Shown: positions 35,060-46,489 of the stretch, piece after piece
Numbering within the stretch: the stretch's first letter is position 1
Layout of the letters: the number at the start of each line of letters is the position of its first letter
Origin: Boletus sp. NGJ
Lineage: Eukaryota > Basidiomycota > Agaricomycetes > Boletales > Boletaceae
Length of the DNA stretch: 64,000 nucleotides
Reading direction: 5' to 3'
Assembly (NCBI GenBank): GCA_019096195.1
Contig: JAGTXK010000243.1
Location: 345,343-409,342, forward strand
Made by a program: the position numbers and the translations under genes
Notes under the pieces: model-generated
What the model was told of the DNA's origin: nothing
The model's input: only the letters and a program-made list of their open reading frames with translations
Databases searched by the model: none

Positions 35060-36057
35060 TTTACCTACTTTTCTCTGATCCCCTGTCTCCAAGAATTCTT
35101 CCAGAGCACTCAAATGGTCATGAAGATGTCCTATCGTCAAAACTTTCAGCTCCACCATTTCAAAATACGTGATATCTTTGATTCAGCTCATTATTGACGC
35201 CTTCTTCAGCACCATGTCATTGTGGATGGGGAAAAGCTTGCACACAAATACTTCTCCAACCCTCGCAACATTGCGCTCTCATTATGCAGTGATAGCTATC
35301 TACTCCATGGCTGACATCGCAAGGGACCATGTGTGACACCCATCATTTTACAGAACTATAATCTACCCCCTAACTTCCAAACTCACCTCAACAATCTATT
35401 GTGTGTCGCCATCATTCCCGGTCTCCATCAACCAAAGGACATTGGGTCCTTCTTGTCACCACTTGGCGATGAGCTAGCAGAACTTGTGCATGGTGTACCC
35501 ACCTTTGATGCAACCATCAAGTCTGTCTTTGATCTCCATGTCTACAGCCTCTTCAAGCTTGGGGACATCATCACTATCGAGAAGTTCCTAAAAATCAAAG
35601 GGCATAATGGAATTTACCCTTGCCAATCATACAAAATTAAGGGGGTTCGTGGCGAAGGGCACACATACTATATGCCCATCCATCCACCAAGAAATCTCAG
35701 CAATGCCAACAAACATGTTGAATGGGATCTATACAATCTACTGCTTTGCAAACACCAGGATTTTATAGCCACTGCAACACAAATTTCCAAAGCACCAACA
35801 AAAGCTGAGAAAGAGTGGATTGTGAAGCAGACTGGTATCAAAGGTCTTCCAGGGACTTGCCGGGTATAGTTGCTCAACTATGCCCATTGTGTGCCATGGG
35901 AGTGGTTCCACCTACTCCTGGAGAATGTCATTCTGAATCTCATCAACCTTTGGACTGGCCAGTTCAAGGGTTTGGATGCTAGAGATGAACCATATCAAAT
36001 TCAACCACATATCTGGCAAGAGATTGGCTGTGAAACAGCGGCAGCAGTCCAACATAT
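35060..36057 (+). pseudogene. Tnp2-type transposase, N-terminal/middle half, interrupted by gypsy
   Basis: Motifs in order: SLIPCLQEFFQSTQMVMKMS, KLAHKYFSNPRNIALSL, QNYNLPPNFQTHLNNLLCVA, GDIITIEKFLKIKGHNGIYP, PGTCRV, then CVPWEWFHLLLENVILNLIN and WQEIGCETAAAVQHI. In-frame stops at 35195, about 35307 and 35867 break it. The reading continues beyond the gypsy insertion at 43282. Confidence 0.75.
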
Positions 36058-36420
36058 TGATATGAATTAGACGTTTTCTCCCTTAATTACGTAGTTAGCT
36101 AACACTTCGAACGATCCCACGAACGACTTACGTAGTTACCATTATACCTAGACCCTACGTCTAGACCCTACGCCACACATTAGTCAGCCTACGTCACAAC
36201 CCTATACCCATAGAACAGGCTAGACCCCACTACGTCACTCTACGTCATAGAGAACATTCCAGTAGGTTCCACGACCGGCCCTAAGCTGGTCCGCGCTCGC
36301 GAGTAGGTAGTATATAAGTAGCGTCAGCAACGCTTGTGTTAGCTAGTCTTGGAATTCCTCTTCTCTTGCTCGGATTACGCCCTTCGCGTCCCGTGTGACA
36401 TTGAGGCTCTTTTCCTTTCA
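36058..36420 (+). repeat. 5' LTR of gypsy element
   Basis: 363 bp. A TATATAAG box at 36311 lies about 33 bp before the inferred RNA start at about 36345. Confidence 0.9.
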
Positions 36421-36433
36421 AATTCCAAGACTA
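36421..36433 (+). promoter_or_regulatory. Self-priming primer-binding site
   Basis: AATTCCAAGACTA directly follows the 5' LTR and is the exact complement of TAGTCTTGGAATT at 36344-36356, which lies where the RNA should start (about 30 bp after the TATA box). This matches the self-primed mechanism known for Tf1/sushi chromoviruses, in which the 5' end of the RNA folds back as primer instead of a tRNA. Confidence 0.75.
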
Positions 36434-37275
36434 ATTCCTCGTCCCCGGGCTCTTCGCCTCCGGACACTTCCTCCCTTTTCCACCCCTACTGCTTTTCGCC
36501 TAGTGGGTGCAAACTTTTTGCCCCCTAGTACCGCTCCCGCTTCTCTCACTCCGACACTCCCCGCATCTGACCCTCAGAGGAACCGAGGGCCTCCGTTAGC
36601 GATAAGCGTAATACCGGACCTATATGGCGGTTGCTAGCGCGGAACTCCCCCTCAGCTGCAGGGAACGAAACAAGGAGTTAGGGTCTCGTTTCTCACTCCC
36701 TCCATTCACTTCCGAACGCGTGGGCTCGTCGCCACCGTTCACCCCCATACCGGACCTCAGGTTAGAGGAACCCGCTCGTACACGTGACGTACGCGAGTAA
36801 AGCACTCGGCGAAACACTTGCATATACGCTCATCCGGCGTCACAAATAAGGATAAGGTTGCTACCAGGCATAGTGCACTAGCCCCGCTTCTTGGGTGGTT
36901 GTCGACCCAAGCGTACGTTGGTTCTACGATAGTGAACTCAGGTTCGCGTGATCACCCGTGACATCACATAGGTGCGATAACCCCATTTACCTCAACTTTG
37001 GGGCGTGCACCACCTCTCTGTAGTAAGAGAGTCATCCTCCGGTTCCTACCCTTCGACTCTCCCCCATCCTGATGGTGCGCGGTCTTTCCCACCGTTATCT
37101 TTTACAGAACTGCCTTCAGACACCCCCCGCACCTACAACGTGTTCAGACGCCGCTACGTCTGGGCACATCCCGACTACTCATTCGTAGTCCACACCATTC
37201 TAACGACCTACCCCACGCACGACCATCGCCTTCGCACCATAACCCACCTTGCTCAACTCGCAGGATTACGCCAAG

Positions 37276-38763
37276 ATGAGCCACGTCCACTCCCAACAGC
37301 CGTACTCGCACCCCACGTCCGCTGCCCCCATCCCGGGCAGCTTCAGGGACCTGGCGAACCAGGCAGCAGCACAGGGCCTGCCTACCCTGCAACTGGCCCA
37401 GCCTACCCCCCAAACGCTTACATCCCCGCTTCCGCAGGCCCCTCTGTCCCCCACACACCAAGAGGACATAGCACAGTACACACTCCACCAATCAGTCCTG
37501 CGCTACAACCTGTGGCGCCAAGCATTCGCAACCGACCCCATAGCGGCTGGACCGCCGCCCCCAATCGAGGTGCCTCGAGTGGACCCTCCCGCAGCCGCAC
37601 ACGCAGTCCCCTCCCCGAGTTATGGTATCCGAGTGAGCATCCCCTCTCTAGGGAGGACTCCCCGGCTATTCCCACCGCAGGGCCCAGCTCCCTCACGCCC
37701 GCTCCCCACGCTGCCTCAACCCAGCTCCCCCTCCCAGTCGAATTCACCTGGGATTCCACGGCCCGCCGCATGTGGCTTTCCCCCTACCTCCCCGAAGATA
37801 GGGAAGAGCCTGGCGGCAAAACCCGAACATTACGACGGGAATAAAGAAAAGTTTGTTCAATGGTGGAGGACCGTCACCCTCTACTTGAACGGCTTCGAAA
37901 CCACGCCGACTGATCGGCAAAAAATCTTAATCACCCTGTCGTATATGAGGGGCGACAATGCAGCCGGCAGGTTCTCGGATCTCCTCGCGGAAGGCAGTGC
38001 ATACGACTCGATCAGTTTTGAGTTTTTCGTAGAGAAGCTCAGAAAAACATTCCAACCCGCCGGCCTCGCCTGGCTAGCTGAACAAAAGTTGTTCTCCCTC
38101 AGGCAAGGGAAGGACACAGTGGAAGATTATTTCACCCACTTGTATCAGCTGGCCATAGAGGCCAAATTCGACGTGAGGATTAACGGGAGGACGATCGTCA
38201 ACCAGATTCGACACCAAGCCCGGAACGAACTGGTCGAATACGTCGAGAGATACAAGCCAGATCTCATCGACAGCACCGACGTCCGTGAGTGGGAGACCGC
38301 TCTGGTACGGGCAGAGGAGGTACTCGGCGCCATCGCAGAGCGCAAGAAGACCTCCAACATCTACACTACTGGTCCCACTTACAACCCCCGTTTCATCCCG
38401 CGCCCCCACACCTATGCACCGCCCGCTGCTCCCCCTCCTTCACGCCCGCCTCCCTTGGCGCCCGCTACGCGCCCGCACCCTCAACAAACCAGGACCTTCC
38501 CCGGACAAGGCGCTCCTATGGAGCTAGATAAAGCACGCGCAGCTGGGCTGTGCAGAAAGTGCCGAAAACCCTGGCCATGCACCGACCACCCGCCCCGCCC
38601 TCGCCCTCAGGCAAGGAGCATAACGGTGAACGGTCAGGAGGTATCGCTGGAGATGTTTGCAACAATCAGAGCAATGATGGACTCTGCCGAAGCTCCCCTG
38701 CAGGAGCAAGTAGTTTATGCTCCCGATGTACAACAGGATTCAGGTTTTCAGTCTGTACAGTAG
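37276..38763 (+). CDS. gag: Gypsy Gag polyprotein
   Basis: Open frame from ATG 37276 to the stop at 38761-38763 (495 aa). A Pro/Gln-rich N-terminus precedes a Ty3-type capsid region (WWRTVTLYLNGF, FVEKLRKTFQP, LFSLRQGKDTVEDYFTHLYQ) and a C-terminal cysteine motif CRKCRKPWPCTDH resembling a zinc knuckle. Pol overlaps in the -1 frame (open from about 38550), so Pol would need frameshifting. The frame appears intact. Confidence 0.85.
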   Translation: MSHVHSQQPYSHPTSAAPIPGSFRDLANQAAAQGLPTLQLAQPTPQTLTSPLPQAPLSPTHQEDIAQYTLHQSVLRYNLWRQAFATDPIAAGPPPPIEVPRVDPPAAAHAVPSPSYGIRVSIPSLGRTPRLFPPQGPAPSRPLPTLPQPSSPSQSNSPGIPRPAACGFPPTSPKIGKSLAAKPEHYDGNKEKFVQWWRTVTLYLNGFETTPTDRQKILITLSYMRGDNAAGRFSDLLAEGSAYDSISFEFFVEKLRKTFQPAGLAWLAEQKLFSLRQGKDTVEDYFTHLYQLAIEAKFDVRINGRTIVNQIRHQARNELVEYVERYKPDLIDSTDVREWETALVRAEEVLGAIAERKKTSNIYTTGPTYNPRFIPRPHTYAPPAAPPPSRPPPLAPATRPHPQQTRTFPGQGAPMELDKARAAGLCRKCRKPWPCTDHPPRPRPQARSITVNGQEVSLEMFATIRAMMDSAEAPLQEQVVYAPDVQQDSGFQSVQ

Positions 38764-41700
38764 ATAACAGTCGCTCTATTGTACCACCACCTAAGTCATT
38801 GCAGAATAACAAGTTTTCCGTTCTGAGCATTGACGAGACTGAAAATGAGAACAAAACACGCGTGAACCTCCCAGGCACCCCGCCCGTTAAACAAATAACC
38901 ATCATGCCGCGAAAGGTCAAGTTCGCGCCGTCTGTGAAACGAGACGACGGCCCGAACGATGCAGATACCATACCCCGCAAACATCCCAAGGAAGCACGAA
39001 AGGAAGAGATGTCCTCTCGTTCCTGGCTGAACACGTTGGACCCCTGGTCCATACGTTGGATGAAGGCACAAGTGGAAAACACGGATGTTGAGCGTAGCAT
39101 CCACCACTTGAAGTCCTTCGTCCACGACAGCAGGACGATCGAAGTATCTCGGGACCTCGTGCAGGATCTCTGAAAACTTTCCAACGAAGACACGTACTGG
39201 GTCCTCCACGACCTACAGCATGCTTCGAAATTCCGGAAAGCGTCCCCCTGATCGACGAAACGAAACTCGCTGGAAATCCCCGTCAGAGTAACCTTTGTGA
39301 ACCGACAGACCGCCAACGTCAAGGCGCTGATCGACTCAGGTTGCACTGGGTCATCCATCCATGAGAACTTCGTAACCGAAAAGGGGCTAAAAACCCACCC
39401 CCTCCCTCGTCCCCTCACTGTTTACAACGCCGACGGCACACCAAATGCCGGAGGCAAGGTAGAAAAGTTTGTGATCCTAGAACTCCAGGTAAACGACCAC
39501 AAGGAATAATTGGCCCTCGCAGTAACCAACCTCGGGCCCAATACCATATTCCTTGGGCACGACTGGCTGAAGTCACACAACCCAGCCATCAACTGGAAAA
39601 TGGGGAGAATCTCCTTCCGATGCAGAGGGGATCACGCTACAAACAATGTAGATGAGGAGGAGGACGAGATGGATGTAGACTACCAGCCTTCGCAAGGCGA
39701 TCGTTTGTTCAAACTTGATGTCGTAGAATACCTGAGCAATCAAAACATCGCCACCAAAGTGGCTATCAAAGACTATGTCCAGAAAAAGAAAAAGACCTTC
39801 GAGGAAGCTGCCCCGAAATACGTCCACGAGTACAAGGACGTCTTTGACAAGGAAAGTTTCGATGCGCTGCCCCCGAGACGCCCTTGGGACCACGCCATCG
39901 AATTACTCCCCGGGAATCACGAAGTAGACTGCAAGGTCTACCCTCTCAACCCCAGCGAGCAAAAGGAACTCGACTCCTTTCTCGAGGAGAACCTTAAATC
40001 CGGGAGGATACGACCCTCCAAATCACCCTTCGCGTTGGCCTTCTTCTTCATCAAAAAGAAAGATGGATGCCTCCGCCCCATACAAGATTACCGCAAACTA
40101 AACGCGGTAACAAAACGAAACCGGTACCCACTCCCGCTCATAAGCGAACTGGTCGACAAACTCAAGTTGGCCAAATACTACACAAAATTTGATGTGAGGT
40201 GGGGCTACAACAACGTACGGATGGCAGAAGGAGACGAATGGAAGGCCACCTTCTGAACAAATCGCGGGCTGTTTGAGCCCCTCGTGATGTTCTTCGGACT
40301 CACCAACTCTCCAGCGACGTTTCAAACAATGATGAACGCGCTGTTTAGACACCTGGTGGACCGAGGCGTAGTGGTCGTCTACATAGACGATATCATGATA
40401 TTTACGAGAACGCTTGAAGAACACTGCAAGGTGGTACGCGAAGTACTGCAAATCCTGAGGGACGCCCACCTCTACCTACACCATGATAAGTGTGATTTCG
40501 AAGTCCAAGAGACCGAGTTCCTTGGGCTCATCGTCGCACAAGACAAGGTGAAAATGGACAACAAAAAGGTGGAAGCCATCAAGAGCTGGCCTGTCCCCAC
40601 CTCGAAGAAAACACTCAGAGGTTTCCTCGGATTCCTCAACTTCTACCGACGGTTCGTCAAGAACTTCGCGATGATCGCGCGCCCTCTCAACGTGCTCACA
40701 TCGGTGAAGAAAGACTTCGAGTGGACAACGGCCTGCCAAGAGGCTTTCCAAACCCTCAAGGACACCATCTCCTCCGCCCCGGCACTTGCCATGCCCACCG
40801 ACAATGACCCTTACCACATCGAAACCGACGGCTCAGGCATTGGCATTGGTGCCATCCTCTCCCAACGACACGACGGCATATGGTACCCCGTCGCATTCAT
40901 CTCCCGTTCCCTCAACGACGCCAAGCGGAACTATCACGCGGCCGACCTCGAGATGCTAGCAATCATGTTCGCCCTCAACGAGTGGCGGCAGTACCTCCTC
41001 GAGGCAGCACACCCAATTGAGATCTGGATGGACCACAAGAACCTCGAGTTCTTCCGCAGACCACAAGATCTCACCCGCCACCAAGCCAGATGGCAGCAAA
41101 TCCTACAAGAATACCACGTAGTGATCAGCCACCAGCCAGGCAAAACCAACCCCGTGGATCCACTGTCCCGGAGGCCAGACTTTGAAAAGGGGGTGACATC
41201 CGATAACACCACACAAACCTTGCTCCCTGACACCCTTTTTTCACCCCCACCATCGCCCACCTCCACGACAGTCTCACTCAAAGCCGTCGCACTGGCGAGC
41301 ACACTCTCGAGAATCACAAAAATGCAGTACAAGCTCAAGCGGTTCGCCAAAGAAGGCCTAGAGAAGAAGGACTCCCCCTGGACCTGCAAGGACGGGCTTG
41401 TCCACTGGAAATCGCTCGTTTACGTGCCAAACGACGTGAAACTCAGAGAGGACATCCTTATCGCCAATCATGATCATCCGATCGCCGGCCATCCCAGCAT
41501 CCGGTGCACTCGCGATCTAATCATGAGCGAATACTACTGGCCCTCGCTTCAACGCGACGTGGAGTCATACGTCAAAGGCTGTGATACATGCCAAAAGGTT
41601 AAAGCCAAAACCTCGGCGATCAACACGCCACTCCACCCGAATGAGATCCCATCATCACCCTGGGAAATCATCTCCGTCGACCTGATCGGTCCCCTCCCCC

Positions 41701-42911
41701 AATCAGATGGCAAGAACACCATTCTGGTTATCGTCGATCATTTCTCGAAAATGATTCACTTAGCCCCGGTAATGGACACCATTACGTCACAAGGAGTCGC
41801 AACGATCTTCCGCGACCAAATCTTCAAACTCCATGGCGTCTCCTGCAAAGTGATCTCCGATCGAGGAACCCAATTCGTGTCGTCGTTCATGCGCGACCTC
41901 TACTCACTTCTCAATATCGAAGCAAACCCGTCCACCGCTTACCACCCTCAGACCGACGGTCAAACGGAACGCATTAACCGAGAAGTCGAGAAGTACCTCC
42001 GCATTTACGTAAATCACCACCAAACCGACTGGGCCGAATGGCTACCACTAGCCGAGTTCGCCCATAACTCGCAGACAACTAGCGCCACAGGCATCTCCCC
42101 CTTCCTGCTCAACTACGGGCAACAACCACTCCTACCCAACAAACGAGTGGAAGTAAGGAACGAGTCGGCTGCCGCCTTCGCCGAAACAATGAAAACACAC
42201 CACAACTCGGCCAAGGACGCACTAGAAAAAGCGGCAGAGGCGATGAAGAAGGCGCACAACAAGCGCGCATCCCCCACCGTCAAATACACCGTTGGACAAC
42301 AGGTTCTACTCGAAGGAACTCACATCCGAACCAACCAACCAACGAAGAAATTCGACGACAAGCGACACGGCCCATTTAAAGTGAAGCAAAAGGTGGGCGA
42401 GGCCTCCTACGAGTTAGACCTCCCGCGAACGTGGAAAGGAATCCACCCCGTATTCCACGAGTCACTCCTTACGCCTTACCATCCGGGCACATCCCCCTCC
42501 CAGACGAAACCGAAACCACCACCCCCGGTTATCGTCCAACAACAAGAAGAGTACGAAGTGGAGCACGTCGCCGACTCACGTAAGCAACGTGGAAAAACCG
42601 AGTACCTTGTACAATGGAAAGGATACCCCCGCGAGGAACGCACATGGGAACCGAAGAAGAACATTTCGAACGCCCCACAGGCAATCGAAAAGTTCCACCA
42701 AGAAAACCCCACTGCCATCCGCATGCTTGCCGATGACGGGTGCAACTGCCCAACCTGCGCGTTCCCTAGAACCCCCCTATTCGATGAACCATCCTTCCAC
42801 TCGTACGCAGCATCACTCAACCGCCTCCCCAACCGACTCTTCGAGATCCCCGCGCCCCACAGCGACGTCAAGCTCACCGGTATCATCATCGACCGGGAGT
42901 CCGATGACTAA
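38764..42911 (+). pseudogene. pol: Gypsy Pol polyprotein (PR-RT-RH-IN-chromodomain) with four nonsense sites
   Basis: One frame runs from the gag overlap to the stop at 42909-42911. Domains: protease (ALIDSGCTGSSI, about 39327), RT (LDSFLEENLKSGRIRPSKSP; YIDDIMIF at about 40380), RNase H (IETDGSGIGIGAIL), integrase zinc finger (HDHPIAGHPSIRC...CDTCQ) and catalytic core (VDLIGPLPQS, VISDRGTQF, HPQTDGQTERINREVEKY), and a chromodomain (EYLVQWKGYPREERTWEP, about 42600-42715). Stops at 39171, 39249, 39507 and 40254 interrupt it; each is explained by one C-to-T change (CGA or CAA). The 40284-42911 part is open for 875 codons. Confidence 0.9.
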
Positions 42912-42922
42912 AAAGTGGGTAA
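42910..42922 (+). promoter_or_regulatory. Polypurine tract of gypsy element
   Basis: aaaaagtgggtaa directly before the 3' LTR, the usual plus-strand primer position. Confidence 0.6.
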
Positions 42923-43281
42923 TGATACGAATTAGATGTTTTCTCCCTTAATTACGTAGTTAGCTAACACTTGAACGATCCCACGAACGACTTACGTAGT
43001 TACCATTATATCTAGACCCTACGTCTAGACCCTACGTCACACATTAGTCAGCTTACGTCATAACCCTATACCCATAGAACAGGCTAGACCCCACTACGTC
43101 ACTCTATGTCATAGAGAACATTCTAGTAGTTTCCACGACCGGCCCTAAGCTGGTCCGCGCTCGCAAGTAGTTAGTATATAAGTAGCGTAGCAATACTGTG
43201 TTAGGTAGTCTTGGAATTCCTCTTCTCTTGCTCGGATTACACTCTTCGCGTCCTGTGTGACATTGAGGCTTTTTCCTTTCA
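42923..43281 (+). repeat. 3' LTR of gypsy element
   Basis: 359 bp. It differs from the 5' LTR mostly where this copy has T for C or A for G. Confidence 0.9.
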
Positions 43282-43440
43282 CATATCCCTACAGCATTTG
43301 TACATGTTCTCAGTAACATTGCTTCTGACTGCTCATTGTTCACAGTGGAATCATGGTGCTTTTGGTATACTGTATGAGTTATCTATGAAACTACTATGGC
43401 ACTATGAGCACTATGATGAAATCCTGTATTTACTGAGAGA
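43282..43440 (+). pseudogene. Tnp2 transposase continuation after the gypsy insertion
   Basis: Directly after the duplicated catat the Tnp2 frame continues as TAFVHVLSNIASDCSLFTVESWCFWYTV, in register with the part before 36057. After about 43360 the reading decays into an ATGAAACTACTATGG-type repeat also found at 63740-63830 in reverse orientation. Confidence 0.65.
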
Positions 43441-44626
43441 GATAAGGTTGATTGATTGAAAATTAGGGCACCTTCATGACATGTCTGAAAGTGCTCCACA
43501 GTACCAGCTTGGGAAACATCTGGGTGTGTATCAATGTAAGCATAGACCAACAGCCAGTCCACAAGAGTGAGGTTTTGGCATGATGTTCACTGTGGCAGCT
43601 GTGCAGAGGTTGCAGGCCCATCTTGGGTATGCTTCTGCTGTTTCACTGGCAGGTGATTGGCAGGTTTTTCTCAGGGCTTCTGTTTCCCATGGGGCATTTT
43701 GATGTCAAGAAAGTTTTCAAGGACATGAGAAATAGCAAGTTTCATGTTTACAGGTGCAATTTTTTCAATTTCGTCTGCCCTGATAGTCCATCATAATGCA
43801 TATGTACCCATAGCTACCCAATGTATTATGCATTATGCATTAACTCACTCATTTTAGCTGGGCCCAACATGAGACCCCCCAAAAAGTGATGCAATATGAC
43901 AGATATGCATTACTACCATATGCATTATGAGTGTACCAACTGTATCTGCACTTTCTCGGTGGACAGATCTAGCTACAAAAGAATTTCCGCACCATATGAA
44001 ACTTGGTGCCAACTTCCAAGCAGAGGTGAGAAGCTTGGGAGTTGCCAGTGGATGATCACTGTGGTAGACAAGTGGACCACTGGCATGTAACCTGGGCAAC
44101 TGCGCTCAGGCCAGTCTCGCGGGCACAGCCACATACCCGTGACATACCCATATACCCGTGCATACGGGTACGGTGTAACCATGGGTTTGCAAATCGCACA
44201 CCGTACCCGTACCCGCCATACCTGTACACCCGCCACCCGCGGTGTTGCTCCTACCCGTGCTATACCCTAATAACGAGGCACCAGAGCTTATCACACTTTT
44301 GCAATATTTGTGATGTTATGCATCTAGTAACGATCTTGTGCTCCTGCATTCCAGGGAACCAAGTTGAACCGAATGACCCCAAGATATGAATGCCAACCGG
44401 GATACCATCCGACTAACCGATATCCGTTCCATTTCATAGTATGATTCAATGGAGAATCATGCTTCATTCATGCAGTTCCGGCTGCGGCACTAGACAAGAG
44501 GGTAAGTGGAATAACCGCTTCCATACCCGAGCATGTTGCACTCATAGCGTACGAGCAGGGCACAGGCATGTCTTGAAAGTACTTATACCTGGGTAGCCAT
44601 GAAGAACGGAACAGCGTTCAGAGAAA
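43441..44626. other. Transposon-derived and intergenic DNA
   Basis: AT-rich remnants to about 43850, with a minus-strand reading of unknown type near 43780-43600. Palindromic short repeats of TACCCG/CGGGTA lie at 44130-44245. No supported gene; the end should hold the promoter of gene F. Confidence 0.3.
44130..44245. repeat. TACCCG/CGGGTA short-repeat cluster
   Basis: Repeated tacccgt, tacccat and cgggtacgg units in both orientations around a gcatacgggtacggtg core, able to form hairpins. Function unknown. Confidence 0.6.
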
Positions 44627-46089
44627 ATGAGTCTGTGTGCTCAACCTCCTTGTCGACATGCAGACTCTAATTCACGATACATCTATTCTGCAGCTCCGAG
44701 TATTGGCTCCCCACGTTCTGGGTCCACACATCCCACCACCAAACACAGCTCAATCGCCGAACAACGGGGAGAGGCAAGTTTGAACGGCCATTTATTCCCT
44801 CCAGCGACTGAGTATTTTCTCCGTAGCACATCGTGGATCGCAATGTTCCAAATATCGTCATCTATGGTGAAACCGGTGTTGGCAAGTCGTCCATCATCAA
44901 TCTCATTGCTGGTCAGAAACTAGCGGATACCTCCAATGACGCTCTTGGGTGTACGTTCCAGCATAAGCGGTACATCGTCTCGTTGGACTGGATGTCATGT
45001 GCCCTCTGGGACACCACGGGACTGGACGAGGGAACCGAGGGGACAGTGCCTGCCAGGCTTGCGGAAAGCAATTTGAGAGCGTTGATGCGAGGACTGGCAC
45101 ATTCCGAGGGCATCCACCTCATCATCTATTGCATCCGCGACACCCGACTCACTAAAGCCCTCAAGCGAAACTACGACCTATTCTACGTCACGGTCTTCCG
45201 GAAGAAGGTACCTGTCGCGTTGGTCGTGACCGGCCTGGAACACCAGCAAGGCGAGATGGACACGTGGTGGAATGAGAACGAGAGAGTTCTGCGGCGGTAC
45301 GGGATGCGGTTTGATGCACACGCATGCGTGACGACACTCGATGTCGACGATCATGTCATACAGCAACGACGTTCTGACTCGCAAAGGCTTCTGCGGGAGC
45401 TCGTAGTTAGGTATTCCAGGCTCCAAGCTTGGAAAACCGATCCGTCGTTCATATCGCGGGTCTTGCCCGTGTTCCGCACTGTCCTCCGCAAGACGTCTTC
45501 TACGGGTAAACCGGGAGATACCGCAAGCATACGGAAGGTGATCGTCTGCGACATGGCCGAGGACGCTCCTGTCGAGTTCTCGCCGGGAATTACCGCTGTG
45601 TGGGAGAGATTCACAGCTCGAATAGGCGAAGGGGAGTACGAGTTTGTCCGGATCAACAGGTATGCCCTGCAGTTGCCGACAACTAGAACGTTGGTGGACA
45701 TTGGGGGCGTAGATGTGGGCGTGCTCGTCTTCTACACCTCCACTCTGCTTAGTTCCCACATCCCGCCTACGGACGTTGACGCGCTGAGGATGTTCTACGA
45801 CATTGCAGATGGACAGATATGTCCGGTGATCGTCGTATTGCGGGGTTGCGACGATGAAGAAGTCGCCCGGATGTGCTGGGCTGACGTCGCCTCGCGTCAC
45901 AGCAACATTCAAGCCTATTTTGTCCCCTTCCCCAGCGCGGCAGATGGCAAAGACACGGAAGCAAACTTGGGTGATATGATTCAGGGGTTGTGCATCGAGC
46001 ACGTCGAGGTCAAACCCCCCAGACTGAACAGAAGATACTCTGCTGGAAAACGATTGCTCGCAGCCATGATGAAGCGGTCACTTCAGTAG
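44627..46089 (+). CDS. G-domain protein with a second, P-loop-less G-like domain (gene F)
   Basis: Two exons, 44627-44773 and 44827-46089 (469 aa), joined in phase 0 across a 53-bp intron that begins with GC rather than GT. G domain (about residues 50-255): NIVIYGETGVGKSSIINLIA, ALWDTTGLDEG (G3), LIIYCIRDTRL, ALVVTGLEHQ at the G4 place. The second half (about 290-450) has the alternating strands of a G domain (VGVLVFYTSTLL, CPVIVVLRGCDDEE, HSNIQAYFVPF, LGDMIQGLCIEHV) but no P-loop, so it looks like a pseudo-GTPase. No kinase. Paralogue H is at 49.1 kb. Converges with gene G. Confidence 0.8.
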
Positions 46090-46489
46090 ACTGCACATGT
46101 CGGGGACAGAGATGGGACAATACAAAGAATGTCTCGGCGACGCAACCCGCACCGAGTCTCCATAGCCGAAGTCTTAGATCGGTAGCGGTTTTCCTTTCTC
46201 TTCTTACTATAACTCGAAAGCTTACTACATATACGACGGCAACCTGAAGGAAACTTACAACAGCCAGTGGATTGCTTACCTCGATAAAATGTTCCTATGT
46301 TCTCTGTGTTTTGTATGACTGAGCGAGCAAAGATATTGCACAAGCGCGCCATAAAATCATATGAGTGTGCACTGTCGAGTAATGAATAGTACATGTCAGA
46401 TAAAAATAAATCGAAACACCAGGCTAATGATACGTTCTACATATCCCCTTCGTTCAAGGAACATCTACTATGCTGCTGCGCCAAAAACA

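Larger units (their letters stand above)
36058..43281 (+). mobile_element. Ty3/gypsy chromovirus-type LTR retrotransposon
   Basis: 7224 bp, with LTRs 36058-36420 and 42923-43281 (TGATA...TTTCA) and a perfect target duplication catat (36053-36057 and 43282-43286). Order gag, protease, RT, RNase H, integrase, chromodomain. It is inserted in the Tnp2 gene. LTRs differ at roughly 20 sites, mostly transitions, so it is not recent. Internal stops make it non-autonomous. Confidence 0.95.

Noticed and set aside
36421-36440. tRNA primer-binding site for the gypsy element
   Set aside because: No match to a tRNA 3' end that I could see; self-complementarity to the RNA start explains the site better.
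37005-37844. 279-codon frame overlapping gag
   Set aside because: Alternate-frame shadow of the proline-rich Gag leader; low-complexity composition keeps several frames open.
38666-39418. 250-codon minus-strand frame in gypsy
   Set aside because: Antisense of pol; explained by GC-rich codon use.
45178-46002. 274-codon minus-strand frame opposite gene F
   Set aside because: Antisense shadow of a strongly conserved coding exon; no domain.
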